Positions 54,050 through 61,857 of a DNA stretch of 64,000 nt are shown in pieces. The first letter of the stretch is position 1, and each line of letters opens with the position of its first letter. The notes below the pieces were generated by a model. It ran no database searches, was not told the origin of the DNA, and saw only the letters and a program-made list of their open reading frames with translations. Position numbers and translations under genes: made by a program. Origin of the DNA: CAWGYT01 sp963826795 (GTDB lineage Bacteria; Planctomycetota; Planctomycetia; Pirellulales; Pirellulaceae); assembly GCA_963826795.1 (NCBI GenBank), contig CAWGYT010000010.1, positions 124,001 through 188,000 of the forward strand. Reading direction: 5' to 3'.

Positions 54050-57000
54050 CTAGGCCGTCACTTTCTCCGGCTTGGCGTTTTTGGCTTCTCCGGACGTGCT
54101 CATCCAGAGCAAGGTCGGAGCGGCGATGAAGATCGAACTGTAGGTTCCGACGATGATCCCAACCATGAGGGCAAAGGCAAACGCATGGATGCCTTGCCCC
54201 CCGATCGCGTAGAGGATCAAGACGGCGATCAAGGTCGTCAAAGACGTCAAGATGGTTCGACTCAGCGTCTGGTTAATGCTCTCGTTGACCATCTTGGACG
54301 TCAGATGGGGACTCTTCCCTTTGACTTCGCGAATCCGGTCGAACACCACAATTGTGTCGTTCAGCGAGTAACCGATGATGGTCAAGAAGGCGGCCACGAC
54401 CGGCAGACTGATTTTGAACTCGTCGATTTGCAAGAAGCCCAGAAAGTCCTTCAGCCAATAGCTCAGCGCGATGGCGCCCAAGGTAATCAGGACGTCGTGA
54501 ACCAACGCGATTACGGCGGCCAGGCCGTACATCACGTGTTGGAATCGCAGCCAGATGTACGCGATGATTCCGATCAGGCTCCCGAGCACGGCCGCGATCG
54601 CCATCCGGGTCTTGTCGCCCGCGACCGAACCGCCGATCTGGTTGGCGGCCAACCAAACGGGCGTTGAATCGAAGGTTGCTTTCAGCGAGCCAAGAATCTG
54701 GCCGGCCACTTCCGGGCCGCTGGAGAGCTTGACGCTCCACGTTTTTTGGTACTCCTTCGCGCTCCGTTCCTCGCCATTCTCGTCGCCCAGCAGGACGTCG
54801 GGCTCGACCACACGCAGCTTACGCGCCGCTTCCTTGATCATTTCTTCCAAGGTCTCGGCATTGATCGGCTCGTCAAAGCTCAGGTCCGATTGGCTTCGCA
54901 ACGAGCTGGAATCAAAGGCGCTCGAGCTCGCGTCGGTCGAGGCGTTGGCGGGCGAGCCGCTTGCCGGAGACGTCGAAGCAGGCTCGAATTCGGCTTGTCC
55001 CAAGGCGGCCTGTGCGACGAGCGACTCGGAGGCGAATGCGAGCAGTGTGTCGCTCGGCCGATTGCCTGCCGCACCTTGATTCGACGTCGAGGCGTCTTCG
55101 CTCGCGCTCGGGTCGGAATCCGTTTCCGAGGACGTCGCGTCGTCACCGCCAGTCGCCGCACCTGACTCGCTGGACGCATCCTGATCGCTTGCGTCATCGG
55201 CGCCGCCGCGTGCTTCATCGGGGGGGCTGTTGAGGGAAGGCAAGTCGCTTGGGGGCGGTGTCACACCGGGAGCTTGCGCGATCGCGACGGGTGTCTGAAA
55301 CGACAAGGAATGGGTTTGCAGCAGCAGTCGGCCTTCCGCGTCGCTGAATTCCTCAACGAGCGCCGCTTGGACCCGGGTAATGGCCGAACCGATTTCCTCG
55401 GAAGAAGCTTGATTGCTGTCCAGGTTCGGCAACGACGTATCCACTCGGTAGATCCGTTCATCGCCGTAGTCTTGCGACTTGACCTCCGTCACGGCAACGT
55501 CCTGAGCAATTCCATCGGCCCGCAGCTGATCGACCCGCTGGCGCACTTCCTTGACGGGCATCGGTTCCTTGAGCAGGAATTGCACCGAAGTTCCGCCGAG
55601 GAAATCGATATCGAAAATCTTGTTTTGCCGGATGGAGACCGCCCCGACTCCGACCAGAATCGCCAGCAGCGAGCACGCGCCGGCGATTCTCCGTTTCTCG
55701 AACAGATCCCAGTGCGTCACCGCAAACATTTGCATCATCGTCAGGGTCTTCAACCGCCCGACCTTCTCAACCAACTCGAAGACCACGCGCGAGAAGAAGA
55801 TGGCTGAGAACAGCGTCATCAGAATGCCGAGAATCAGGGCCACCGCGAACGCCCGTAGTTGTTCGGTTCCAATCAAGTAAAGCACCACGGCCGTAATCAG
55901 GGTCGTCAGGTTGGCGTCCACGATCGTCCGCGTCGCGCGACCGAATCCGTTGCGGATCGCCATGCGCAGGGCGGCCCCATGGAGAAGTTCTTCGCGGATG
56001 CGCTCGTAAATCAGCACGCTGGCATCGACCGACATGCCCACGGTCAAGACCAGCGCGGCCATCCCGGGCAACGAGAAGGCTGCCCCGACGAAGATCATCA
56101 ATGCCAGAATCAACGTGAGGTTCAGCATCAGCGCTAAACAAGCCACGAAGCCGGCGAAGCGATAATAGACCAGCATGAATACCAGAACGGCGACCAGCGA
56201 GACGCCAATCGCGATCCGTCCTTGGCGAATCGTGTCGCTGCCGAGCAACGGGCTGATTTCGTTCTGGCTGATCGGTTCCGAGCGCAACACGGCCGGCAGC
56301 CGACCGGCGCGGAGCACGTTGACCAGCAGATCGACTTCCTCGTCCGTGAAGCTCCCTTCGATGACCCCACTGCTGGTGATGGTCGAGTTGATCCGCGGCG
56401 CGGAAATCAGTTCGCCGTCCATCACAATTCCCAACAGCGAATAGTGCCCGGATTGGGGATCGGGGAGGTTGCTTTCGGTTAAGCCACCCATCAAGGCCGC
56501 CCCCGTGACGGTCGTCTCGAAGAACACGGCGGGCGTCACGTCCTGGTAGCCCTTGCGTACCGAAGACAAATGGCTGCCCTGCAAGTTGAAGTTGGGATCG
56601 ACCACCATCAGCACTTCCTTGCGACCGCGAACCGTGCGCGTCTTCCCGCCGGGCGGGTCGACACGATAGACCGGCGACGCCCCCTCGGTCCCAGGCTCGA
56701 TACTCAACCTGGCCCACTGGCCAACCACTTGCCCGTTCGCATCGCGGACTTCGTATTGGCCCGCCTGATCCGCCTCGTCTGCAAGACTCAGGATGTGGCT
56801 GTGATCTCGCCGATTGGCGACGATCTGAAACTTCAAGAACCCGCCGGTCGTGATCAGCTTCTTGATCCGTTCCACCTCGGCGCTCGAAACGTCCGGGATG
56901 ATGATCTCGACCTGCTTGTCCCCATAAGCGCGAACGACAATTTCCTGCACGCCGCCTGGGTTGATGCGGCGGCTGAGGGCTTGGATCAGCCCAGGCATAT

Positions 57001-57451
57001 CCACATCCCCAACCTCCGCTTCCTCATTCGCAGCTTCGTCACCGGCCGCCGCCTGCCTTCGTCGTGCGGATTGGCGCGTCAGGTTCTCGTCCACCTCATA
57101 GATCAAAATCACACCGCCCTTTAAATCGATTCCCTGCTTCGGAGGCCAACTGGTGACCAGGATCAAGGCGGCGATGCCGATCACGGCAACAATCAAGCTG
57201 GATTTCCAGGCGCTATCCGGCATGCGAAGCGACTTGGCGACATAATTGCCGGTCAGTGCCGATAAGAAGCCGGTCGCGGCGAGCACCAGCAACACGAGCG
57301 ACGGGGTTGGGGGAAAGTACGACCACGCGACGACGGTGCTGGCCAACAACACGGCACCGGCAATCAGATAGACGTAGTTGCGCGAGGCGATCGCAATGAT
57401 TCCGGCGAGGGCCAGCAAGACCAAGCACAACACAAACAAATACAGAGCCAT
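54050..57451 (-). CDS. secDF: Fused protein-export membrane protein SecD-SecF with acidic insertion
   Basis: 1133 residues. The SecD part carries an N-terminal helix cluster, then GIDLKGGVILIYEV (the DLKGG motif), the periplasmic P1 domain, and the RND-like core (LGSDTIRQGRIAIGVSLVAVLVFMLVYYRFAG, GMAALVLTVGMSVDASVLIYERIREEL, NGFGRATRTIVDANLTTLI with the proton-relay aspartates). The SecF part starts near residue 610 with FDIDFLGGTSVQFLL (the SecF DFxGGT signature) and ends with its own core (AFLTIIGYSLNDTIVVFDRIRE, LSRTILTSLTTLIAVLILY). Between the SecF signature and its helices, about residues 740-880 form an unusual region very rich in Ser, Asp, Ala and Glu. SecDF uses the proton gradient to complete translocation. 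It follows yajC by 144 bases. Confidence 0.93.
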   Translation of the reverse strand: MALYLFVLCLVLLALAGIIAIASRNYVYLIAGAVLLASTVVAWSYFPPTPSLVLLVLAATGFLSALTGNYVAKSLRMPDSAWKSSLIVAVIGIAALILVTSWPPKQGIDLKGGVILIYEVDENLTRQSARRRQAAAGDEAANEEAEVGDVDMPGLIQALSRRINPGGVQEIVVRAYGDKQVEIIIPDVSSAEVERIKKLITTGGFLKFQIVANRRDHSHILSLADEADQAGQYEVRDANGQVVGQWARLSIEPGTEGASPVYRVDPPGGKTRTVRGRKEVLMVVDPNFNLQGSHLSSVRKGYQDVTPAVFFETTVTGAALMGGLTESNLPDPQSGHYSLLGIVMDGELISAPRINSTITSSGVIEGSFTDEEVDLLVNVLRAGRLPAVLRSEPISQNEISPLLGSDTIRQGRIAIGVSLVAVLVFMLVYYRFAGFVACLALMLNLTLILALMIFVGAAFSLPGMAALVLTVGMSVDASVLIYERIREELLHGAALRMAIRNGFGRATRTIVDANLTTLITAVVLYLIGTEQLRAFAVALILGILMTLFSAIFFSRVVFELVEKVGRLKTLTMMQMFAVTHWDLFEKRRIAGACSLLAILVGVGAVSIRQNKIFDIDFLGGTSVQFLLKEPMPVKEVRQRVDQLRADGIAQDVAVTEVKSQDYGDERIYRVDTSLPNLDSNQASSEEIGSAITRVQAALVEEFSDAEGRLLLQTHSLSFQTPVAIAQAPGVTPPPSDLPSLNSPPDEARGGADDASDQDASSESGAATGGDDATSSETDSDPSASEDASTSNQGAAGNRPSDTLLAFASESLVAQAALGQAEFEPASTSPASGSPANASTDASSSAFDSSSLRSQSDLSFDEPINAETLEEMIKEAARKLRVVEPDVLLGDENGEERSAKEYQKTWSVKLSSGPEVAGQILGSLKATFDSTPVWLAANQIGGSVAGDKTRMAIAAVLGSLIGIIAYIWLRFQHVMYGLAAVIALVHDVLITLGAIALSYWLKDFLGFLQIDEFKISLPVVAAFLTIIGYSLNDTIVVFDRIREVKGKSPHLTSKMVNESINQTLSRTILTSLTTLIAVLILYAIGGQGIHAFAFALMVGIIVGTYSSIFIAAPTLLWMSTSGEAKNAKPEKVTA

Positions 57452-57595
57452 CGTTATTTCCGTCCTAACATCTGCCTGGTTAAATGACGAACGTTTTCAA
57501 TTTCGTATGGTCGGCGACGCGCCGCAGTTTGAGTCTCGTCGCACGAGCCATCGTGCGTTGGGGAAAAAAGCGTCGGGAAAAGGGGTCACACCGCA

Positions 57596-57961
57596 CTAGG
57601 CTCCCTTGGACTCCGCCGCCCCGTCCGTCGTCAGCACGCGTGAAATCGAGCTGCGGAGAATCCGCAGGCGCGTGTTGGTATTTTCGTCGACCTTCAGCAT
57701 CACTTCATCCGAGTCCGCGGACGCCTGGACAATCGTTCCGAAGATGCCACCGATCGTCACCACCCGGTCGTTCTTCTTGAGGTTCTTGAGCATCGTATCC
57801 AATTCGGCGCGCTTTCGCCGTTCGGGCCGGACCAGCATCATGTAGAACAGGACACCGATTAAGATCCAAGGGGCCAGAGGCAGCAGCGAGTTGATCCCGC
57901 CAGCTCCGCCGCCTTCCTGAGCCAAGAGACACCAAGATTCGCAGAACGTGGTCATAAGCAA
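57596..57961 (-). CDS. yajC: Preprotein translocase subunit YajC
   Basis: 121 residues. One transmembrane helix (LAPWILIGVLFYMMLVRP, ending in the conserved VRPxRRK) is followed by a cytoplasmic beta-barrel segment (MLKNLKKNDRVVTIGGIFGTIV), the YajC core. The tail (ADSDEVMLKVDENTNTRLRILRSSISRVLTTDG) is normal for the family. YajC associates with SecDF, whose gene follows directly. The start is ATG 57961, with ATG 57955 (MTTF) as alternative. Confidence 0.93.
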   Translation of the reverse strand: MLMTTFCESWCLLAQEGGGAGGINSLLPLAPWILIGVLFYMMLVRPERRKRAELDTMLKNLKKNDRVVTIGGIFGTIVQASADSDEVMLKVDENTNTRLRILRSSISRVLTTDGAAESKGA

Positions 57962-58101
57962 AATCGAACCGATCCCTCTTCGATTGGACTCGCGAGGCGC
58001 TTCGCGGGTGGACGCACGCGGCCCGCCTCGTCAGCCCCCGGCGACTGGATGCCGCTTCAAGTTGAGTCAAAACTCTCCCGTCGTTCCGCCCCGGCGTCAG
58101 A

Positions 58102-58134
58102 AGAAAAACAGCCCGACATGCACGCACATCGGGC
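58102..58134 (-). terminator. Rho-independent terminator after tgt
   Basis: On the minus strand, GCCCGA (from 58134) and TCGGGC (to 58111) form a stem with a short inner pairing, followed by TGTTTTTCTT. It lies 60 bases after the tgt stop and 140 bases before yajC, separating the two transcription units. Confidence 0.65.
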
Positions 58135-58191
58135 CGGCTTCGAACGAGTCGGGTGGTTTATGTTAAACCCTTGCGTGGCAACGAGCAAGAC

Positions 58192-59358
58192 TCAATTGGA
58201 CCCATCCGCTTGCGAGGCACTTTCGGCCTGTGCCCATCCCGCCAAGCGCGCCTGGTAGAAGTCCTCGAATTCGTTCCGTTCGATCGCCATCCGGGCACGC
58301 CGCATCAGCCGAAGATAATAGGTCAAATTATGCACCGACAGCAGAATCGGCCCCAGCATCTCGCCGGCTTGGAACAGGTGCCGCAGATAGCCCCGACTTC
58401 GTTGACATGCCGCACATCCGCAATCGGGCTCCAGCGGCCGCTCGTCGCGTTGATGGCTCAGATTACGCAACCGCAGCACGCCCTGGTCGGTAAAGGCCAG
58501 GGCGTTGCGTCCGTTGCGAGTGGGTATCACGCAGTCGAACAGGTCAACTCCCCGACGGATCCCCTCCAGCAGATCGATGGGCCGCCCCACACCCATCAAA
58601 TAGCGGGGACGTCCGGTTGGCAGCGCCGGACAGACCGCCGATAGGATCCGATACATCTCGCGCGGATCCTCCCCGACACTCAAGCCGCCCACCGCGTAGC
58701 CGTCGAAGTCCAGTTGCCGTAGGGCTTCGGCGCATCGCTGCCGCAGATCGGCATCCAAGCCACCCTGAACGATCCCGAATTGGGCTTGCCCCGGGACGGA
58801 CATCCGTCGGCATCGCTCGGCCCAACGCACCGACCGCCAGCAGGCCTCGTCCACGAGAGCCGGATCATTCGGCAAGGCCACGACGTGGTCCAGCACCATC
58901 GCGACATCACTGCCCAGCGTCTGCTGAATCCGCATCGCCCGCTCGGGCGATAACTCCACCCGACTGCCATCGATGTGCGAGCGGAAAACGGCGGAGTTTT
59001 CCGTGACTTGGGTGCGTTCCGCCAAGCTGAAGATCTGAAAGCCGCCACTATCGGTCAGAATCGGCCCGGGCCAGCCCATGAACTGGTGAAGTCCGCCCAG
59101 TTCGGCAACCAACTCGTGGCCCGGTCGAAGGGCGAGGTGGTACGTGTTGCAGAGCACCATCTCCGCGCCGGTCTGGGCGAGCTGACTGGGCGCTAACCCC
59201 TTGACGGTTGCCTGCGTGCCAACCGGCATGAACGACGGCGTGGCAACCGAACCGTGAGGCGTGACGAACGTTCCGGATCGGGCGGCCGAACTTCGATCCT
59301 GGTGCCGAAGACCAAACTCGAAGCCGGAGGTGGGCAGCGATTCCAACACCGGCGCCAA
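58192..59358 (-). CDS. tgt: Queuine tRNA-ribosyltransferase (tRNA-guanine transglycosylase)
   Basis: 388 residues. Conserved blocks: TPSFMPVGTQATVKGL, LTDSGGFQIFSLA (catalytic Asp), GIVQGGLDADLRQRCAEAL, GYAVGGLSVGE, RPRYLMGVGRPIDLLEGIRRGVDLFDCVIPTRNGRNALAFT (second catalytic Asp), and the zinc site CGCAACQRSRGYLRHLF. The enzyme exchanges G34 of GUN-anticodon tRNAs for preQ1 in bacteria. The start is uncertain: TTG 59358 lies one base after the stop of the upstream gene and GTG 59349 is close by. It sits directly behind the TPR-alphaCTD gene, probably in the same transcript, and queD is elsewhere in the window. Confidence 0.94.
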   Translation of the reverse strand: MAPVLESLPTSGFEFGLRHQDRSSAARSGTFVTPHGSVATPSFMPVGTQATVKGLAPSQLAQTGAEMVLCNTYHLALRPGHELVAELGGLHQFMGWPGPILTDSGGFQIFSLAERTQVTENSAVFRSHIDGSRVELSPERAMRIQQTLGSDVAMVLDHVVALPNDPALVDEACWRSVRWAERCRRMSVPGQAQFGIVQGGLDADLRQRCAEALRQLDFDGYAVGGLSVGEDPREMYRILSAVCPALPTGRPRYLMGVGRPIDLLEGIRRGVDLFDCVIPTRNGRNALAFTDQGVLRLRNLSHQRDERPLEPDCGCAACQRSRGYLRHLFQAGEMLGPILLSVHNLTYYLRLMRRARMAIERNEFEDFYQARLAGWAQAESASQADGSN

Positions 59359-59359
59359 G

Positions 59360-60685
59360 TCAATCGCCGCGCAGCTTCAGGCCGTGCTGCGTCAGCTTTT
59401 CGCGCACTTCGTTCAGGCTGGTGACACCGAAGTTCTTGCACTCCAACAGGTCATCGCCAGTACGGCGAATCAGCTCACCCACGGTGCTGATCCCCAGCCG
59501 GACCATGCACTTGCGAGCACGCACCGAAAGATTCAGGTCCGAAATCGGCCGCTCCAGCAAGGCCTGCTCGTCGGGCGACATGTTTTCGTAATCGATCGCC
59601 GGTTCCGGTTCGGATTTTTCATGTGAGAATTGACCGAGTTCCAGCCCCTTGGAACGAAGCATGTCCCGAATTTCGACCAGCGACGTCTCGCCAAAATTCT
59701 TGCTCGCCAGCAACTCCTGCTCCGTGCAACGCGTCAAATCGCCGAGCGTCGCAATCCCCATCTTCTGTAGGCAATTCCGGCTGCGGACGGACAACTCGAA
59801 GTCCGATACGGGGATGCCGAGTACTTGCGAGAGACGGTCTCGCTTCTTCTGGGCCTCCTCGTCGTAGTACATGTCTCCGGAGGCCTGAGCGTCGAGCAAG
59901 AACAGTCGTGCTCGCGGGTGATCCGGAAACGAGTCGAGCACCCGCAGGTAACACCTCTGGGCGCGATCGTACTGCTCGCGGTCCTCGTACAGCAGGCCAA
60001 GATTGATCAGCGAACCAACGTGTCCGGGGTAGCGAGCGGCCGCACGCTGGTAGAGCTCCAGAGCGGTGTCGTCGTTCCCACGACGGTCATTTTCCAGCGC
60101 CAACCCAAACAGGGCCCCCGCGTGATTGCCATCCGTCCCGACGGCACGCTCGTAGAGCGCACACACCTCCTCGGGATTGCCGCCCATCACCGCCACGGTT
60201 GCCCCACGTTGATAAAGATAGCCGGCCGTCTGCTCCACCGCACCCGACAGCGCGTCGAGGGTCCGCAGCGCCGCCTCCGCGTCGCCGGCAGACCGATGGG
60301 TCTCGGCAACTCCCAGCTCGCACTGGCCCGGATCGTAGCCTGCCCGCTTGGCAGACTGGAAACTCTGAATAGCCTGGTCAAAGTGACCGAGGGACTGATG
60401 AGCCAGCGCCATGTAGAAGTGCGCGAGCGCCCCACCATCCCCACTCTGCAAGGTCGCGATGGCCTGGTTGTATCTCCCCAACAGATATTGGCAAACGCCC
60501 AATCGAACCGCCGAGGCGGGCGTGTGATCCTCGCGCATCGACAGCTCGGAAACCGCGTCGCGAAACGCCGCCAACCGTGCCGCGTCCTGGCTCACCGTCT
60601 GCAAGATTCGTTCGATCTCCTGAGGGCCGAACGAGCCATCCGAAAGCACGACGTCGCGGACGTCATAATCCAACAACTGAGTCAT
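59360..60685 (-). CDS. TPR protein ending in two RNA polymerase alpha-CTD-like (helix-hairpin-helix) domains
   Basis: 441 residues from ATG 60685 (MTQLLDYDVRDVVLSDGSFGPQEIERIL). Residues about 60-310 are TPR-like helix pairs (GRYNQAIATLQSGD, GHFDQAIQSFQSAK, GNDDTALELYQRAAARYPGHVGSLINLGLLYEDREQYDRAQRCYLRVL). Two domains at the C-terminus have the alpha-CTD pattern: ISVSDFELSVRSRNCLQKMGIATLGDLTRCTEQELLASKNFGETSLVEIRDMLRSKGLELG (here IPVSDFELS) and ISDLNLSVRARKCMVRLGISTVGELIRRTGDDLLECKNFGVTSLNEVREKLTQHGLKL. In alpha subunits this domain binds promoter DNA and activators. Its attachment to a TPR scaffold, without other alpha parts, suggests an accessory role in transcription or a tRNA- or ribosome-linked function by context. 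Confidence 0.88.
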   Translation of the reverse strand: MTQLLDYDVRDVVLSDGSFGPQEIERILQTVSQDAARLAAFRDAVSELSMREDHTPASAVRLGVCQYLLGRYNQAIATLQSGDGGALAHFYMALAHQSLGHFDQAIQSFQSAKRAGYDPGQCELGVAETHRSAGDAEAALRTLDALSGAVEQTAGYLYQRGATVAVMGGNPEEVCALYERAVGTDGNHAGALFGLALENDRRGNDDTALELYQRAAARYPGHVGSLINLGLLYEDREQYDRAQRCYLRVLDSFPDHPRARLFLLDAQASGDMYYDEEAQKKRDRLSQVLGIPVSDFELSVRSRNCLQKMGIATLGDLTRCTEQELLASKNFGETSLVEIRDMLRSKGLELGQFSHEKSEPEPAIDYENMSPDEQALLERPISDLNLSVRARKCMVRLGISTVGELIRRTGDDLLECKNFGVTSLNEVREKLTQHGLKLRGD

Positions 60686-60786
60686 CTTATGCGCACCTGC
60701 CCTGCGGGTTGTCCATGGGGGAAGACCGTTGTCGACCTGAGCCGCTCCGAGGCACACTGCCGCGGATCGAAACAGATCCAACCAAG

Positions 60787-60860
60787 AGCCAGCGAAGGGA
60801 GTCGAACCCTTAACCCCCGCATTACGAATGCGGTGCTCTGCCGATTGAAGCTACGCTGGC
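60787..60860 (-). tRNA. tRNA-Thr(CGU)
   Basis: Read on the minus strand from 60860: acceptor GCCAGCG pairs with CGCTGGC at the 3' end (discriminator T). The D arm is AGCTTCAATCGGCAGAGCA-like, the anticodon stem is CCGCA/TGCGG with loop TTCGTAA, giving anticodon CGT, which reads ACG threonine. The T arm is AGGGTTCGACTCCCT. 74 nt; CCA is not encoded. It lies 101 bases upstream of the TPR-alphaCTD gene on the same strand. Confidence 0.93.
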
Positions 60861-61131
60861 ATAAGGACTTACGTCAACAAGCAGCAGCCTCGCGACGCCC
60901 CGAACGACGCGACGACCACCGTTTCTACGACCGCAGATGTACGGCGCAGCACCGAATAATACCAGCTTCCGCAGGTTGGGCCAAGCCTGCGTCGTGGCCG
61001 GCGAGAGACGCCCGATCCATAAGAAAAAAAGGGGTCAGGACTTTTTGTTGCGTAAGCTGGGAAGGTTTGGAAAGGGATCAAAGTCACCGCACCCGTTGTT
61101 TAAGTGTCGGGAGGGCTTTTACAGTTGGGAG
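60861..61131. other. Region between tRNA-Thr and the RAYT gene
   Basis: 271 bases with no credible gene apart from the left inverted repeat at 61026. The longer frame that extends the RAYT gene upstream passes through the repeat and lacks similarity, so it is not coding. Confidence 0.45.
61026..61046. repeat. Left 21-bp inverted repeat of the REP-type transposase unit
   Basis: AAAAAGGGGTCAGGACTTTTT; its exact reverse complement lies at 61829-61849. The repeat is itself partly symmetric (A5/T5 ends). Confidence 0.8.
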
Positions 61132-61840
61132 ATGCCCAGACCTCCTCGTGCTGACGAAGCGGGCGGATTGTATCACGCCCTGAACCGCGCTAATCTGCGG
61201 TCGACGATCTTCCAGAAGCCGTATGACTATTTGGCGTTCGAGCGGGTCATGCACGAGGCACTGCTCATCCATGAGATCGAGCTCTACAGCTACGAGTTGA
61301 TGCCCAACCATTTCCACCTCGTCCTGAGACCCTTATTGGACGGTGAAATGAGCCGGTTCATGCGTTGGGTCGGCGGCACGCACACCATGCGATATCACGC
61401 TCACTACGGGACGACCGGGCAAGGCCATATCTACCAACAGCGTTTCAAGAGCTTTCCGATTCAGGATGACGATCACTTTCTCGTCGTCTGCCGTTACGTC
61501 GAGCGGAATGCGCTGCGCGGGACTTGTGGCACGAGCCGAGGATTGGCAGTGGGGATCGCTCTGGCGTCACCTCCAACTCCCCGCGCCGTCTCTGAAATTG
61601 CTTTCGTCTTGGCCGCTGATACGTCCCGATGACTGGGTCGAGCGCGTGAACGAGCCGCTGACCGCGGCGGAACTTGCGGCCGTGCGGCGATCCGCGCAGC
61701 GAGGTCGTCCGCTGGGAGTACCGACTTGGGTCGAATCGACCGCACAGCGACTCAAGCTTGACTCCACCCTGCGCTCACGTGGTCGCCCGAAGCCCCCATT
61801 CTCCGCAGGCAGCGCCGATGAGCCAAATAAAAAGTCCTGA
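61132..61840 (+). CDS. REP-associated tyrosine transposase (RAYT, IS200/IS605-like Y1 fold), frameshifted
   Basis: From ATG 61132, MPRPPRADEAGGLYHALNRANLRSTIFQKPYDYLAFERVMHEAL is the RAYT N-terminus. The HUH motif is MPNHFHLVLRP, and the catalytic tyrosine helix region is FKSFPIQDDDHFLVVCRYVERNALR. Near 61520 the frame shifts; the second frame (AGLVARAEDWQWGSLWRHLQLPAPSLKLLSSWPLIRPDDWVERVNEPL) continues the classic RAYT C-terminus and stops at TGA 61838-61840, inside the right inverted repeat. About 236 residues. RAYTs act on single-stranded palindromes and are thought to spread REP elements. It is inserted between the tRNA-Thr and the permease genes. Confidence 0.83.
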
Positions 61841-61849
61841 CCCCTTTTT
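61829..61849. repeat. Right 21-bp inverted repeat of the transposase unit
   Basis: AAAAAGTCCTGACCCCTTTTT, the exact reverse complement of 61026-61046. The transposase stop codon lies within it, and the permease stop (61858) is 8 bases further on. Confidence 0.8.
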
Positions 61850-61857
61850 GACGGTGC

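Noticed and set aside
53439..54667. Open frames through the repeat cluster and antisense to secDF
   Set aside because: They arise from hairpin repeats and from the complementary strand of a well-supported gene.
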